The notes: generated by a model from the sequence alone, not told the origin. A stretch of 64,000 nt of DNA from Syntrophopropionicum propionicicum_A (GCF_048984525.1 NZ_JBMGJC010000009.1:1-64000); one strand, 5' to 3'; positions 1 through 7,622 are shown, counted from the stretch's first letter. Translations and numbers: made by a program.

Positions 1-177
1 CCTGCCCAGTTGACTACTACCTCAAAAGCAAGCTCAATGAAGCTGCTTGATATTTACCAACAAACTAACACGGGAAGGAGAAAACTTAAATTTTTAAATC
101 CGTGTTCTTTACAAGGGGAGCATTATATACATCATATTATGCTCATACTGTACATCTTCGTAATTTTAAACTTAGAG
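1..177. other. Gene-free left edge with weak dyads
   Basis: No convincing coding sequence is seen. Two small inverted repeats are visible: AACACGG at 67-73 with CCGTGTT at 100-106, and GCATTATAT at 120-128 facing ATATTATGC at 134-142 with one mismatch. Either could terminate the leftward acetyltransferase transcript, but neither has a good T run. The window edge prevents judging whether a further cassette junction lies to the left. Confidence 0.3.
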
Positions 178-759
178 TCATGTTCTTAATACTTCAATTT
201 CTGCAATTGGAATAACCGGATCAGGCGCGTCTGGATGCTCTCCAAGCATCTTTTCCATCCAGATCATATCGTACCAGGTGCCGAATTTATAGCCGCATTT
301 CGTAAAGTGGGCTACCTTTGTAAAACCTAAATGTTCATGAAAAGCTGTGCTTGTATTGTAGAGATGTACATCCTCAATAGATGTATATGCAATACAGGCA
401 TTCAGGTTGATAATGTTCTGGCGCTTAAGGATATCCTCCAAAGTAAGATATAGCTTTTTGCCCAAGCCTTTACCTCTGCAATCTTGCTTCAGATACACGG
501 TAGTTTCAACGGCCCAATTATATGCCGCACGTTCTTTAAACGCCGATGCATATGCATAGCCAACAATGCGCTTCTCTTCCAAAGCAACGATGTAGGGATA
601 CATCTGCAATGTGTCTTTAATTCGCTGTGAAAACTCAGCAACAGACGGTATGTCATATTCAAAAGTGATGGCAGTATCCGTAACATAGGGGGAATAAATT
701 TTCAAAATTTCTTCTGCGTCAGCCTCTGTTGCCATCCTAATCGAGACATCTGTGTTCAT
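178..759 (-). CDS. GNAT family N-acetyltransferase, phosphinothricin-acetyltransferase-like
   Basis: Predicted cytosolic acetyl-CoA-dependent N-acetyltransferase of about 193 residues. The protein opens with the typical IRMATEADAEEILKIY strand-helix. It carries the acetyl-CoA loop CRGKGLGKKLY in the middle and ends with the LGF...W.DMIWMEK pattern of the Pat/Bar-like (phosphinothricin and methionine sulfoximine) branch. The substrate cannot be read from sequence. Start choice: a GTG 18 bases upstream (777) is possible, but GAAGG sits 7 bases before the ATG at 759, so I prefer 759. It is the leftmost gene of the A+T-rich cassette-like region, points away from the recombinase stump, and has an upstream CCGCGCC hairpin (852-870) like those before the YdeI-like and HELLH genes. 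It probably arrived by horizontal transfer. Confidence 0.85.
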   Translation of the reverse strand: MNTDVSIRMATEADAEEILKIYSPYVTDTAITFEYDIPSVAEFSQRIKDTLQMYPYIVALEEKRIVGYAYASAFKERAAYNWAVETTVYLKQDCRGKGLGKKLYLTLEDILKRQNIINLNACIAYTSIEDVHLYNTSTAFHEHLGFTKVAHFTKCGYKFGTWYDMIWMEKMLGEHPDAPDPVIPIAEIEVLRT

Positions 760-851
760 TTTTAGGCCTTCTTTCACTTGATTGCTATAACCACATTATA
801 TAAATAACTGGAACTTTAAATCAAAATATCCTTCAAACCTACTTACACAAC

Positions 852-870
852 CCGCGCCTGGACGGCGCGG
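852..870. repeat. GC-rich hairpin motif M, copy 1
   Basis: CCGCGCC, a 5-base loop and GGCGCGG form a perfect 7-bp stem, standing out in A+T-rich DNA. Related copies lie at 1659-1677 and 4113-4131. All three precede leftward genes (start codons at 759, 1596 and 4071). Unlike the other two copies, this one has no recognisable recombination-site arm next to it, so its junction may have decayed. The rest of 871-1032 shows nothing I can name. Confidence 0.55.
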
Positions 871-1032
871 CCTAAAATATTAGCAGAGAGCATCAAATCG
901 CTATTCAAATAATTCCTAAGTATTTACTTCTTTCATAACTTTTTATTGTTAATACTCTAAACATTCCTTATATCTAAAACTATTTAAAAACATACTCACC
1001 GAAATTTCCTTTAATTCCCCTCGGAGATTTTA

Positions 1033-1596
1033 CTACATTGGTTTTAAATTTAAATTCAGCCTATCTATTATTTTCTCTAACCTTCTTTTTTTTGCATCAT
1101 CAGATTTAGCTTCCAAATATAGCCCAGTATAGTTTTTTCTAACAGAAAACGACATAGCCTGAAAATTTGTGAATGCTGGTTCCTTGCCTTTTATTAGTTC
1201 TGTAAACATTTGTACGTTCTCTTCTGAAATAGGTGTCGACTTTGGGGCATCCCACATTCCATTTTTCTTTGCTTCTTCAACTTTTATTCGGCCAAAATCA
1301 GTCATTAACCCTTTAGATTCAAGCTCTCTTACCAGATTTTTATTTTTGTCTGACCATTTACTTCCTTTTCTTCTTATTGAAAAGTATTTTAAGTACTTTG
1401 TTTCGTCAATGCTTTGCATTTGTCCGTCAATCCAACCAAAACATAGTGCTTCTTCAAGAGCTTCACTAGCCTTAAGCGTTTTAATACTAGCTTGTTTACT
1501 GAATACCAACCAAATTCCATTACTAGTGGTACAATTGTTAGATAACCAATTTCGAAAATTCATTCTTGATTCAAATAAGATTTGTTCCAAACTCAT
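1033..1596 (-). CDS. YdeI/OmpD-associated family protein
   Basis: 187 residues. The N-terminal half shows the family pattern FRNWLSNN...GIWLVFSK, then ALEEALCFGWIDGQ, then YFSIRRKGSKWSDKNKNLV. The C-terminal half is the helical, lysine-rich end usual in the family (bacteriocin-protection or 'YdeI/OmpD-associated' proteins). The biochemical role of the family is not settled. AAGGATG lies just upstream of the ATG at 1596. The gene is low in G+C like its neighbours, is monocistronic, and is separated from the next gene by a hairpin motif (1659-1677) and an attC-like junction (1695-1769). Genes of this family are common cargo on mobile and integron-borne cassettes, which fits the context but is not proof. 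Confidence 0.8.
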   Translation of the reverse strand: MSLEQILFESRMNFRNWLSNNCTTSNGIWLVFSKQASIKTLKASEALEEALCFGWIDGQMQSIDETKYLKYFSIRRKGSKWSDKNKNLVRELESKGLMTDFGRIKVEEAKKNGMWDAPKSTPISEENVQMFTELIKGKEPAFTNFQAMSFSVRKNYTGLYLEAKSDDAKKRRLEKIIDRLNLNLKPM

Positions 1597-1658
1597 GCAC
1601 CATCCTTCATATCATCACTATATCTTAAAACTACGAATAAAAACTATAATTATTACGT

Positions 1659-1677
1659 CCGCGCCAGGACGGTGCGG
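1659..1677. repeat. GC-rich hairpin motif M, copy 2
   Basis: CCGCGCC-AGGAC-GGTGCGG, a 7-bp stem with one G-T pair. It is followed by CCTTT and then directly by the 19-base arm 1683-1701 that ends in GTATAAC. The same order (motif M, TTT, arm, box) occurs at 4113-4155, so this is a shared unit rather than coincidence. Confidence 0.6.
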
Positions 1678-1682
1678 CCTTT

Positions 1683-1781
1683 GCACGATATGTCGTATAA
1701 CGTTCTGAGAAGTCCCGCAGCGTCATACTACACTCATCTATTCTAAGTTGCGGGACTTCTCTGTTATATGATGCGGTGCGC
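1683..1781. repeat. attC-like cassette junction 1
   Basis: The core runs from GTATAAC (1695-1701, one mismatch to RYYYAAC) to GTTATAT (1763-1769, one mismatch to GTTRRRY). Inside is a perfect 13-bp inverted repeat, GAGAAGTCCCGCA (1707-1719) and TGCGGGACTTCTC (1749-1761), around a 29-base loop. The spacers are 5 bases on the left and 1 base on the right. Junction 2 has the same box-5-13-loop-13-1-box layout, and both loops begin GCGTCA and end AAGT. Outward arms extend to 1683 and 1781. I interpret this as an integron-type cassette recombination site. A plain terminator would not conserve the boxes and loop ends. Confidence 0.65.
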
Positions 1782-2074
1782 CCCCGAAGCCTAGCCTGTA
1801 CAACTGCCACACTCCTTGTGCCCCTCCGAATGATCTCGTTTCCCATATTAAGGTTTTTGTGAAGTTATGAGTTCTCAAGAAAGGTTTCATTGGCACTGGT
1901 TCCGCTTTCAATTCATAGCGGTAATTTTTGCGTTATTTACTTCACCTTCAAGAAAATAATCCATGCCGCTTCTCAGGAAAAAACCTAGTAGCAGAAGCAA
2001 TGTCGCGACAGAGCAGCCGACAGCAGGACAAGCCTGGGCAGGCTCCGGAAATGTCCCCGGGTTTTTAAAAGGAA
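1782..2074. other. Gene-free leader of the AraC-like gene cassette
   Basis: No supported ORF. The stretch lies between junction 1 and the promoter of the AraC-like gene. Apart from local G+C changes I see no structure that I can name. Confidence 0.3.
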
Positions 2075-2118
2075 TTGACTCTCCGATATATTCCGTATAA
2101 TAAATATCGAGTGGATAT
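2075..2118 (+). promoter_or_regulatory. Probable promoter of the AraC-like gene
   Basis: TTGACT (2075-2080) and a perfect TATAAT (2096-2101) are separated by 15 bases, slightly short of optimal. Directly downstream is a dyad, ATATC (2104-2108) facing GATAT (2114-2118), which could be an operator. A promoter of its own would explain how this gene works although it is the only one of the four cassette-region genes on the plus strand. Confidence 0.5.
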
Positions 2119-2160
2119 CAAATTTTTACGATAAAATGTATTTGCAAAGGAGGGAAACGA

Positions 2161-3039
2161 ATGTTAAAAGAATTCAATAATTTAATGGATTACATTGAAA
2201 CACATTTAACGGAAGAAATCTCTGGAAAAGATATATCAAAAATTGTAGGAGTATCTGATTATCATTTTAAAAGAATGTTCTCGTATATGGCCGGAATGTC
2301 ATTGAGTGAGTACATCAAAAATAGAAGATTATCCGTTGCGAATGATGAATTAATAAGAGGAGCAAAAGTGACAGATGTTGCCTATAAATATTGCTATCAA
2401 TCTTTAGAGGGATTTTCAAGAGCGTTTCGAGAATGGAGTGGTTTTCTGCCCTCAGATGTCGCTCATAATAACATTCAAAAATCTTTCCCTAAACTTTCCT
2501 TTCATTTAGAAATTAAAGGAGGAATATCGGTGGAATTTAAAATTGAAAAGAAAGAAAAGTTCAATATTGTGGGGGTATTTACAAGAGTGCCCCGACAACC
2601 CGAAGATGTTAAAAAAGCTGTTACAGAATTGGCCAAGTCAATTACCGAACAACAAAGAAATGAAATGAGTCAATTAGGTGATTTATATCCTCAACAAATA
2701 CTGCAAGTAGGTTTTCACTTTGATGAAGATAACTTGGAAGAAAAAGACTACTTTTCATATATGATGGGTTTTGCAACGACAAAAGAAAACACCTTCAATG
2801 ATTTAAAGCAAATTTCAGTTGAAGAAAGTTTATGGGCTATTTTTCCTAATCAAGGATCATTTCCTGCAACCGTTCAAGAAACTAGTGCAAAGATTTTTAC
2901 TGAATGGTTGCCTTCTTCGGATTATGAATTAGTCGAGTTACCTGGAATTACTTTCGTAAAGAAAAATGGTACATTAGAAAATGTATATAGCGAAATTTGG
3001 GTACCAGTAAAAGAAAAAGCTAGTAATAAAGTCGGCTGA
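2161..3039 (+). CDS. AraC family regulator with GyrI-like effector-binding domain
   Basis: 292 residues. Residues about 1-105 form the AraC-type double helix-turn-helix DNA-binding unit (SGKDISKIVGVSDYHFKRMF, then ATDV-like VTDVAYKYCYQSLEGFSRAFREWSG). Residues about 125-290 resemble the GyrI-like/Rob-type effector-binding fold (RVPRQPEDV..., WAIFPNQGSFPATVQETSAKIFTEWL, EIWVPV). Such regulators bind small molecules and often control multidrug resistance or stress genes. The target here is unknown because no partner gene is adjacent. A strong AAAGGAGGG precedes the ATG. The gene fills the unit between junctions 1 and 2, in the opposite orientation to the other cassette-region genes. Confidence 0.88.
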   Translation: MLKEFNNLMDYIETHLTEEISGKDISKIVGVSDYHFKRMFSYMAGMSLSEYIKNRRLSVANDELIRGAKVTDVAYKYCYQSLEGFSRAFREWSGFLPSDVAHNNIQKSFPKLSFHLEIKGGISVEFKIEKKEKFNIVGVFTRVPRQPEDVKKAVTELAKSITEQQRNEMSQLGDLYPQQILQVGFHFDEDNLEEKDYFSYMMGFATTKENTFNDLKQISVEESLWAIFPNQGSFPATVQETSAKIFTEWLPSSDYELVELPGITFVKKNGTLENVYSEIWVPVKEKASNKVG

Positions 3040-3180
3040 TTATACTAATTATAATCATTAAGTTATCACAAAGGGCTGAGAACTCTATTACAAGGGATAT
3101 TCTTAGCTCTTTCTTTCCGTAATACCCTCGACCTGAAAATCACATCTATAAAAAAGAGACTCATAAGCTCCCGACCCGCT

Positions 3181-3280
3181 GCGTACCGTGTCATATAACG
3201 TCCCGAGTATTGCCGAAGCGTCACAACCACATTGATCTGTGCAAAGTTTCGGCAATACTCTGTTAAATGAAGTTGGTCGT
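3181..3280. repeat. attC-like cassette junction 2
   Basis: The core runs from ATATAAC (3193-3199) to GTTAAAT (3262-3268, an exact GTTRRRY match). It encloses a perfect 13-bp inverted repeat, GAGTATTGCCGAA (3205-3217) and TTCGGCAATACTC (3248-3260), around a 30-base loop that again begins GCGTCA and ends AAGT. The left arm (3181-3199) is the reverse complement, 16 of 19, of the right arm of junction 1 (1763-1781). The right arm (3262-3280) matches the reverse complement of the left arm of junction 3 (4137-4155) at 17 of 19. So each unit has its own pair of inverted ends, as expected of a cassette that once closed on itself. Confidence 0.68.
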
Positions 3281-3339
3281 CCCCATATTCAGAGGGCGAC
3301 AGGACGTCGACCCCTTATATTATTGTTATAACTTGTTTT

Positions 3340-4071
3340 TTACATTGCTTCTTCACTTAACCATTCTTTACTCCGAGAACAATATAAATAGCTTGTGTTA
3401 TTATAGCAGATCTTCACATGATCCCCAATATTTAGATATTCAATTACTGATTTCATAGTATTAAAAATATTGTCATTCTCATTAAAGTCTACTGACAAAA
3501 ACGATTGAATTTTCTTTGCCATGATAACAACTTTTGGAAATCTTTTTGAAAAACAGTCATGCATTTTTGCTGATAAATCAGCTGGTGCTACATATGCGTA
3601 TAACGCTAGTCTTATTGCTGAGTATTTCTGCAAGAAATCATTGTTTGCAAAGCCTTTAAAGCCAGTATTTCTAATGAATTGCATTTGTTTTAGTCTAGTT
3701 TGCGAAAAATATAATGAATCTAATTCATATATTCGTTTTAACTTATCTTCTACTTCTAAATCTAGAATTAATGCATTAATTGAACACGCAAAAGCATTCT
3801 CTCCTTCAGCATCAACATTAATTGCCCTTGTATCAGGTAAATCCCTTTGCATTTGACATAAGTGTAATAATTCATGTACTAAGTTAACTTCAAATTCATA
3901 TTGTGGTAAGTTCTCATCAAGCCAAATATAGTAATTAGTTTCATCTTGACCGCACTTTCCAAATGAACCTTTTTCCTCTAATTTGTAATATATTACTGGT
4001 TTATTTAGTTGCTCTCTGATACCACTTTCAATATTTATCGTTTTCGATGATAATATTTTTCCAAGTACCAT
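3340..4071 (-). CDS. Hypothetical protein with HELLH zinc-metallopeptidase-like motif
   Basis: 243 residues with no signal peptide. HELLH at about residues 67-71, in the context EFEVNLVHELLHLCQMQ, matches the HExxH zinc site of ImmA/IrrE-like and related peptidases. The rest, including a Cys-containing middle and a lysine-rich C terminus, is not familiar. It could be a regulatory protease or a toxin/anti-repressor type cassette protein, but that is a guess. AAAGGAGACAAATA precedes the ATG at 4071. The gene occupies the unit bounded by inverted arms 3262-3280 and 4137-4155 and is A+T rich. No neighbouring repressor gene is present, unlike typical ImmA loci. Confidence 0.6.
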   Translation of the reverse strand: MVLGKILSSKTINIESGIREQLNKPVIYYKLEEKGSFGKCGQDETNYYIWLDENLPQYEFEVNLVHELLHLCQMQRDLPDTRAINVDAEGENAFACSINALILDLEVEDKLKRIYELDSLYFSQTRLKQMQFIRNTGFKGFANNDFLQKYSAIRLALYAYVAPADLSAKMHDCFSKRFPKVVIMAKKIQSFLSVDFNENDNIFNTMKSVIEYLNIGDHVKICYNNTSYLYCSRSKEWLSEEAM

Positions 4072-4112
4072 TATTTGTCTCCTTTATTTTCCATGACTAC
4101 TTGTGTCTTAAT

Positions 4113-4131
4113 CCGCGCCAGGACTGCACGG
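4113..4131. repeat. GC-rich hairpin motif M, copy 3
   Basis: CCGCGCC-AGGAC-TGCACGG, the same motif as at 1659-1677 with two stem mismatches. It is followed by TCTTT and the arm 4137-4155 ending in ATTTAAC. It lies 42 bases upstream of the HELLH gene start. Confidence 0.55.
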
Positions 4132-4136
4132 TCTTT

Positions 4137-4230
4137 GCGACCAATTTCATTTAACTTGTGGATTCGCGCACTAAAAAGTTCGTGAATCCCTCTAATACTG
4201 GGGTGTTAAACGAACTAGTTCGTGAATATC
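4137..4230. repeat. attC-like or attI-like junction 3 beside recombinase stump
   Basis: ATTTAAC (4149-4155) is an exact RYYYAAC and GTTAAAC (4205-4211) an exact GTTRRRY. Between them GGATTCGCG (4160-4168) pairs with CGTGAATCC (4181-4189), one G-T pair included. AGTTCGTGAAT occurs twice, inside the site (4177-4187) and just outside it (4217-4227), and CGAACTAGTTCG (4211-4222) is a palindrome. The inner symmetry is poorer than in junctions 1 and 2. The site sits directly beside the recombinase 3' end, so it may be the integron's primary (attI-like) site or the hybrid of attI with the first cassette. Confidence 0.6.
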
Positions 4231-4233
4231 TGC

Positions 4234-4548
4234 TTATGTAGGTATGTCCTTCCTGTTGCTTTTTTGCCTGGTAATCAGACTGTCCAAGGGGCTTTGGATT
4301 CTTCCTATATGGCGCTCACTGACATGGGTGTATATTTCAGTGGTTTTGGAACTTTGATGCCCGAGCAATTCCTGTATATATCGCAAATCAGTACCGGCTT
4401 CCAGCAAGTGAGTAGCAAAAGAATGCCGGAGAGTGTGAACCGAAACATCTTTCTTGATGCCGGCTTTCTCTTGCGCCTGCTCAAATATCTTTTGTACTGA
4501 TCGCTCGTGCAAATGACGGCCTGGCTCGGCGCCGGGGAAGAGCCAATC
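4234..4548 (-). pseudogene. Tyrosine recombinase/integrase, C-terminal remnant (integron integrase-like)
   Basis: Only the C-terminal catalytic part remains. A 92-codon ORF begins at a TTG (4512), and recognisable homology continues in frame upstream (WLFPG, PGRHLHERSVQKIF) to a stop near 4550. About two thirds of a normal 300-residue enzyme is missing. The surviving part keeps box II: HTLRHSFATHL with catalytic His and Arg, LLGHQS with the second His, and the nucleophile in IYTHVS. The trailing IQSPLD resembles the (V/K)RSPLD end of integron integrases and related XerD-like enzymes, but chromosomal XerC/D cousins share parts of this. Its 3' end faces the cassette junctions, an arrangement known from integrons with inverted integrase genes. 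As it stands it cannot be a full recombinase. Confidence 0.75.
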
Positions 4549-4549
4549 C

Positions 4550-4713
4550 TAAATATTAATAATGGATAATGGTAACTGAGTTGTATACTTCTGCCTTTTG
4601 TTTCAAATTCCTACATAGCATTGTCATTTTTTTCAATATTCTTACGGGAAAGTCACGGGTAGGGTTGTGAGCAGGTACGGTGGAAGTTAGACCATGTGTG
4701 GAGTATGATTTTT
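4550..4713. other. Gene-free stretch between recombinase stump and M48 gene
   Basis: A+T-rich, with no ORF or clear hairpin. The break-point of the recombinase deletion must lie here or at 4550. No flanking direct repeat was recognised. Confidence 0.3.
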
Positions 4714-5940
4714 TTATAATGCTTTACCGGCCTGCTCAATTGTTTTAATCCTGGTCAGGGCGGGCGGGTGGCTGTAGCTGAACCACTGCACGAAGGGGGC
4801 CGGGGCCACGTCGGAGAGGTTGCCGGCGGCCAGGTCTATTTCCAGGCGCACAGCGGCCGGGACGTCCCCGGTAAGCATCACGGAGGTCCGGTCAGCTTCT
4901 GTTTCCATGCGACGGGATATATAGTTCTGCAGGGGGCTTCCGGCGAAAGAAGTAATCAAAAAGAAAAGCAGTATTACTGACCAGGTAACCGGGCTGCGCG
5001 TTACATTCGGGACGGTCACACGCAGCAGCAAAAACAAAAGGTACCATAGGATGAAGTTGCCAATTATCCCCAGGGTCATGCCCTGAATTATGTGCCCTTT
5101 CTGCCAATGAGCCATTTCATGGGCCACCACCGCTTGCACTTCGTTCAGCGGGTATGCTGATAACAGGGTGTCATACAGCACGATCTGCCTGGTGCTCCCC
5201 AGTCCTGCGTAATAGGCGTTGGTCCTGGTGGTGCGGCTGCTGGCGTCCATGACCAGCACCTCGTCCACAGGCAGACCGGCTTTTCCGGCCAGTTCCCGGA
5301 CCATGGAAGTTACTGCGGGGTCTGTGGCAGGCGTAAAGCGGTTGAACAGAGGGGAAACCGCCACCGGCCAGATAAAAGTCTGAATAATAATCCAGACTGA
5401 AAGAAAAGCAGCGGCGGCCAGCCACCAGGCGTTGGGCCAGCGGCTCATCAACCCGAAGAGGATAAGGACACCGGCGGCTGACAGGACCAGGCTAATAGCG
5501 CCCTCCTTAAAATAATCACTCCACCAGGACCCCATGGTCTGGGTGGAAAACCCCCACCAGTGCTGCCAGTAGTAGCTGTTGAAAAGCGTAAAGGGCAGGT
5601 TGATAAGCTGCAGTAAAAACCAGAGAACCAGGAAAAACAGCAATAGACTGCTCCAGAAACCACCACCTACTGTTTGCTCCAACCACCGTGCCAGCGCCGC
5701 AGCCCGGCCCGTGAAAATAAACCAGGCCAGGAAAGCGGCCTGGGCGAAAATCGAGAAAATATAGACCAGGCGGACAGCCCTGCTGTACTGACGGCCTCGT
5801 TCCACCTGCTCCGCACTGAAGTATAGAAATGTATCGGGAGCGGCCTTGCCGGGAAAAAGGGTGAACCAGACATACAGCAGGCCAAGCACACCCACCCCGG
5901 CAATCAGGATTAACCAGATCATATTGAAACGAGGCTGCAT
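4714..5940 (-). CDS. M48 family (Ste24-like) membrane zinc metallopeptidase
   Basis: About 408 residues. Five or more hydrophobic segments flank the zinc site HEMAHWQKGH, with the third ligand in the downstream ETEADR. This is the architecture of CAAX prenyl protease 1/HtpX-like M48 enzymes, which degrade or process membrane-associated proteins at the cytoplasmic face. An open frame continues to 6192, but GAGGAGG lies 7 bases before the ATG at 5940 and the DNA upstream of it is repeat sequence. The extra 84 codons are therefore very unlikely to be translated. It is monocistronic. The upstream region (5941-6437) holds hairpin repeats rather than a recognisable promoter. Confidence 0.9.
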   Translation of the reverse strand: MQPRFNMIWLILIAGVGVLGLLYVWFTLFPGKAAPDTFLYFSAEQVERGRQYSRAVRLVYIFSIFAQAAFLAWFIFTGRAAALARWLEQTVGGGFWSSLLLFFLVLWFLLQLINLPFTLFNSYYWQHWWGFSTQTMGSWWSDYFKEGAISLVLSAAGVLILFGLMSRWPNAWWLAAAAFLSVWIIIQTFIWPVAVSPLFNRFTPATDPAVTSMVRELAGKAGLPVDEVLVMDASSRTTRTNAYYAGLGSTRQIVLYDTLLSAYPLNEVQAVVAHEMAHWQKGHIIQGMTLGIIGNFILWYLLFLLLRVTVPNVTRSPVTWSVILLFFLITSFAGSPLQNYISRRMETEADRTSVMLTGDVPAAVRLEIDLAAGNLSDVAPAPFVQWFSYSHPPALTRIKTIEQAGKAL

Positions 5941-5998
5941 TATTAACCTCCTCAAATTTTTAATCATCTCACGCAGGAAGCTGGGGGATGGTTCTTTG

Positions 5999-6132
5999 GA
6001 CCGTGTCATAAGGACAGTTCTTTCTAAGAGGCTTTTTCTCTCGATCGTGTCATGAGGACAGTTCTGTTGACACGCTTTTGTCTCAAGATTTAATAATAGT
6101 AATCGTGTCAACAAAACCGTCCCCAAGACACG
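5999..6132. repeat. Hairpin repeat family R1 (GTGTC...GACAC), copy 1
   Basis: The full element is 6047-6132. It begins GTGTCATGAGGACAGTTCTG, has an A+T-rich centre (CTCAAGATTTAATA) and ends in the near-complement CAAAACCGTCCCCAAGACAC. The two ends are imperfect terminal inverted repeats of about 30 bases. A partial extra end lies at 5999-6022. The same element, inverted, is at 35281-35365, and a half copy is at 47224-47255. No coding capacity. Confidence 0.7.
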
Positions 6133-6437
6133 CTCGGTGGACGGCTTTGACCCTGGAGATAGGTCACGAAAATTGTCCCCTGATATGGACACGCTCCCGC
6201 GTGAAGCTTGAAAATTGCAGGTGCGACTTTAGCCGCACATTGGCCGGCTGAAGCCGGCCCTACAACAATTAGCCAAGCGGGTTCAACACCATGGGCTTTG
6301 CATAGGGTATTTGTCGGCAGCCTGAAGAAAGCACCTGTCTCACTTGAACACTAGGAGCTGGGGGACGGTTTTTTTGCTTCCCCGACATTGAGGCTCCCTT
6401 TATACTGGGAAGCTAAAAGAACCTTCCCAATGCTTCC
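6133..6437. other. Intergenic repeat-bearing stretch
   Basis: No gene. It contains a GCCGGC-TGAA-GCCGGC hairpin near 6245, part of a scattered 'CCGGCTGAAGCCGG' group (also near 7932 and 31546). GTTCAACACCATGG near 6290 recurs in inverted or direct form near 35239, 35390, 39572 and 47182. These look like fragments of small non-coding repeats. Confidence 0.4.
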
Positions 6438-7622
6438 CTATTTAAACAGGACCCGGCCCAGCCAGGGCCTAATGATTTTGACAGCCCTCTGCGGGCAAAG
6501 TTCCTGGCAGCAGAAACAGCGAATGCATTTATCCAGGTCGGGCGACGGTGTTTTCTTGTCCATACTGATGGCCCCGGCGGGACAGATGCGGGAGCATTCG
6601 CCGCAGCTGATGCAAATTTCCGGGGAAAACCCGGGGGAGGGGCGAAGCCGCCTGTTAAGTGAACTGATCAGCCACCCCGGCAGCCTGCCGTGCGTATTGG
6701 ATTTTAAAAGGTCAAAATCCCTGGCTTTAGGAGGCAGGCGAAAACGCAGCCTGGGCAGGGAAACCGGGTCGCCCAGCAGGCTAACGTCTGATAAATTCCC
6801 GCTGATATAACCCCTTTCAAATGAAACCGCGATAGTGGGTACTTCTTCAGCCCTGATTCCCACGAGGGCGGAGGCGACCAGGTCCAGCGTGAAAGGGCAG
6901 GCGCTGCCCAGGAGCAGTCCGATCTGGACAGGCTCACCACCGGATGGTCCCTCCCCTTCCATGCCTACCACCGCGTCCATGAGGTGCAGGCGCGGCGAAA
7001 CAGCCCTGGCGACGTCCACCAGCATGGCTGAAAATTCTTTCGCTCCGGGCATCCGGCAGTGGTATTCCGCCTTTTTCAGGCCGGGAATTACACCAAACAG
7101 GTTCTTAACAGCTCCGGTCATCCTGGTTAAACCATGCGTCTTCAGCTTGCTTATGGAAACGACCCCGTCCGCCCGGGCTACTTCCTCCAAAACTGTAACC
7201 CCGGCCACGATGCCTCCGGCGGGGACTTTGGCTGTTGTTTCCGTTGTATTAAAATTAAGGACGGCCCCGCTGCGGGAAGCCGCTTCGGTCAGGCCGCACC
7301 CCTTGTAGACCCACTGCAAAATCCGGGAATTAAAAGGCCCGCCCGGGCTCTCCGCAATTACAGCCCTGCCGCCCGCCCCGATCACTGAGCGGGCTGCCGC
7401 CTCAATGACGGAGGGGTGGGTTGTTACCGCCTCGTCCGGGCTTTTCCTGATCAGCAGGTTTGGTTTGATAACAATGTTTTCACCGGGCCTGACAAACTTT
7501 TCCCATCCCCCGAGAAGCCCAACCAGCCGGTTTACCGCTTCTTGTACGGTTGCCGGGTCATAGCCGGGGCATTCGACTATGGCAACGTCCTGTTTCAGGC
7601 TTTTCTCCTTCTCAATCTGCAT
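6438..7622 (-). CDS. DUF362 domain protein with C-terminal 2x[4Fe-4S] ferredoxin domain
   Basis: 394 residues. Residues about 15-290 are the DUF362 domain (VIKPNLL, THPSVIEAAA, ISKLKTHGLTRMTGAVKNLFGVIPG). The last 70 residues carry two tetracysteine clusters, CISCGECSRICP and CIRCFCCQELCP, expected to hold two [4Fe-4S] clusters. DUF362 proteins are widespread in anaerobes and thought to act in electron transfer or Fe-S-linked reactions; the exact reaction is unknown. GGAGAGAGC sits before the ATG at 7622. It stands alone between repeat-rich intergenic regions, with a repeat at 7681-7711 close to its start. Confidence 0.9.
   Translation of the reverse strand: MQIEKEKSLKQDVAIVECPGYDPATVQEAVNRLVGLLGGWEKFVRPGENIVIKPNLLIRKSPDEAVTTHPSVIEAAARSVIGAGGRAVIAESPGGPFNSRILQWVYKGCGLTEAASRSGAVLNFNTTETTAKVPAGGIVAGVTVLEEVARADGVVSISKLKTHGLTRMTGAVKNLFGVIPGLKKAEYHCRMPGAKEFSAMLVDVARAVSPRLHLMDAVVGMEGEGPSGGEPVQIGLLLGSACPFTLDLVASALVGIRAEEVPTIAVSFERGYISGNLSDVSLLGDPVSLPRLRFRLPPKARDFDLLKSNTHGRLPGWLISSLNRRLRPSPGFSPEICISCGECSRICPAGAISMDKKTPSPDLDKCIRCFCCQELCPQRAVKIIRPWLGRVLFK

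Noticed and set aside
1169..1708. 179-residue plus-strand ORF
   Set aside because: It is the antisense of the YdeI-like gene and runs through hairpin M; composition and lack of an SD mark it as a shadow.
1707..1761. Junction 1 as a plain rho-independent terminator
   Set aside because: No T run follows, the loop is 29 bases, and flanking boxes and loop ends are conserved at junction 2.
5941..6192. 84-residue N-terminal extension of the M48 protease
   Set aside because: The extension is translated repeat sequence; GAGGAGG at the ATG at 5940 gives a normal start.
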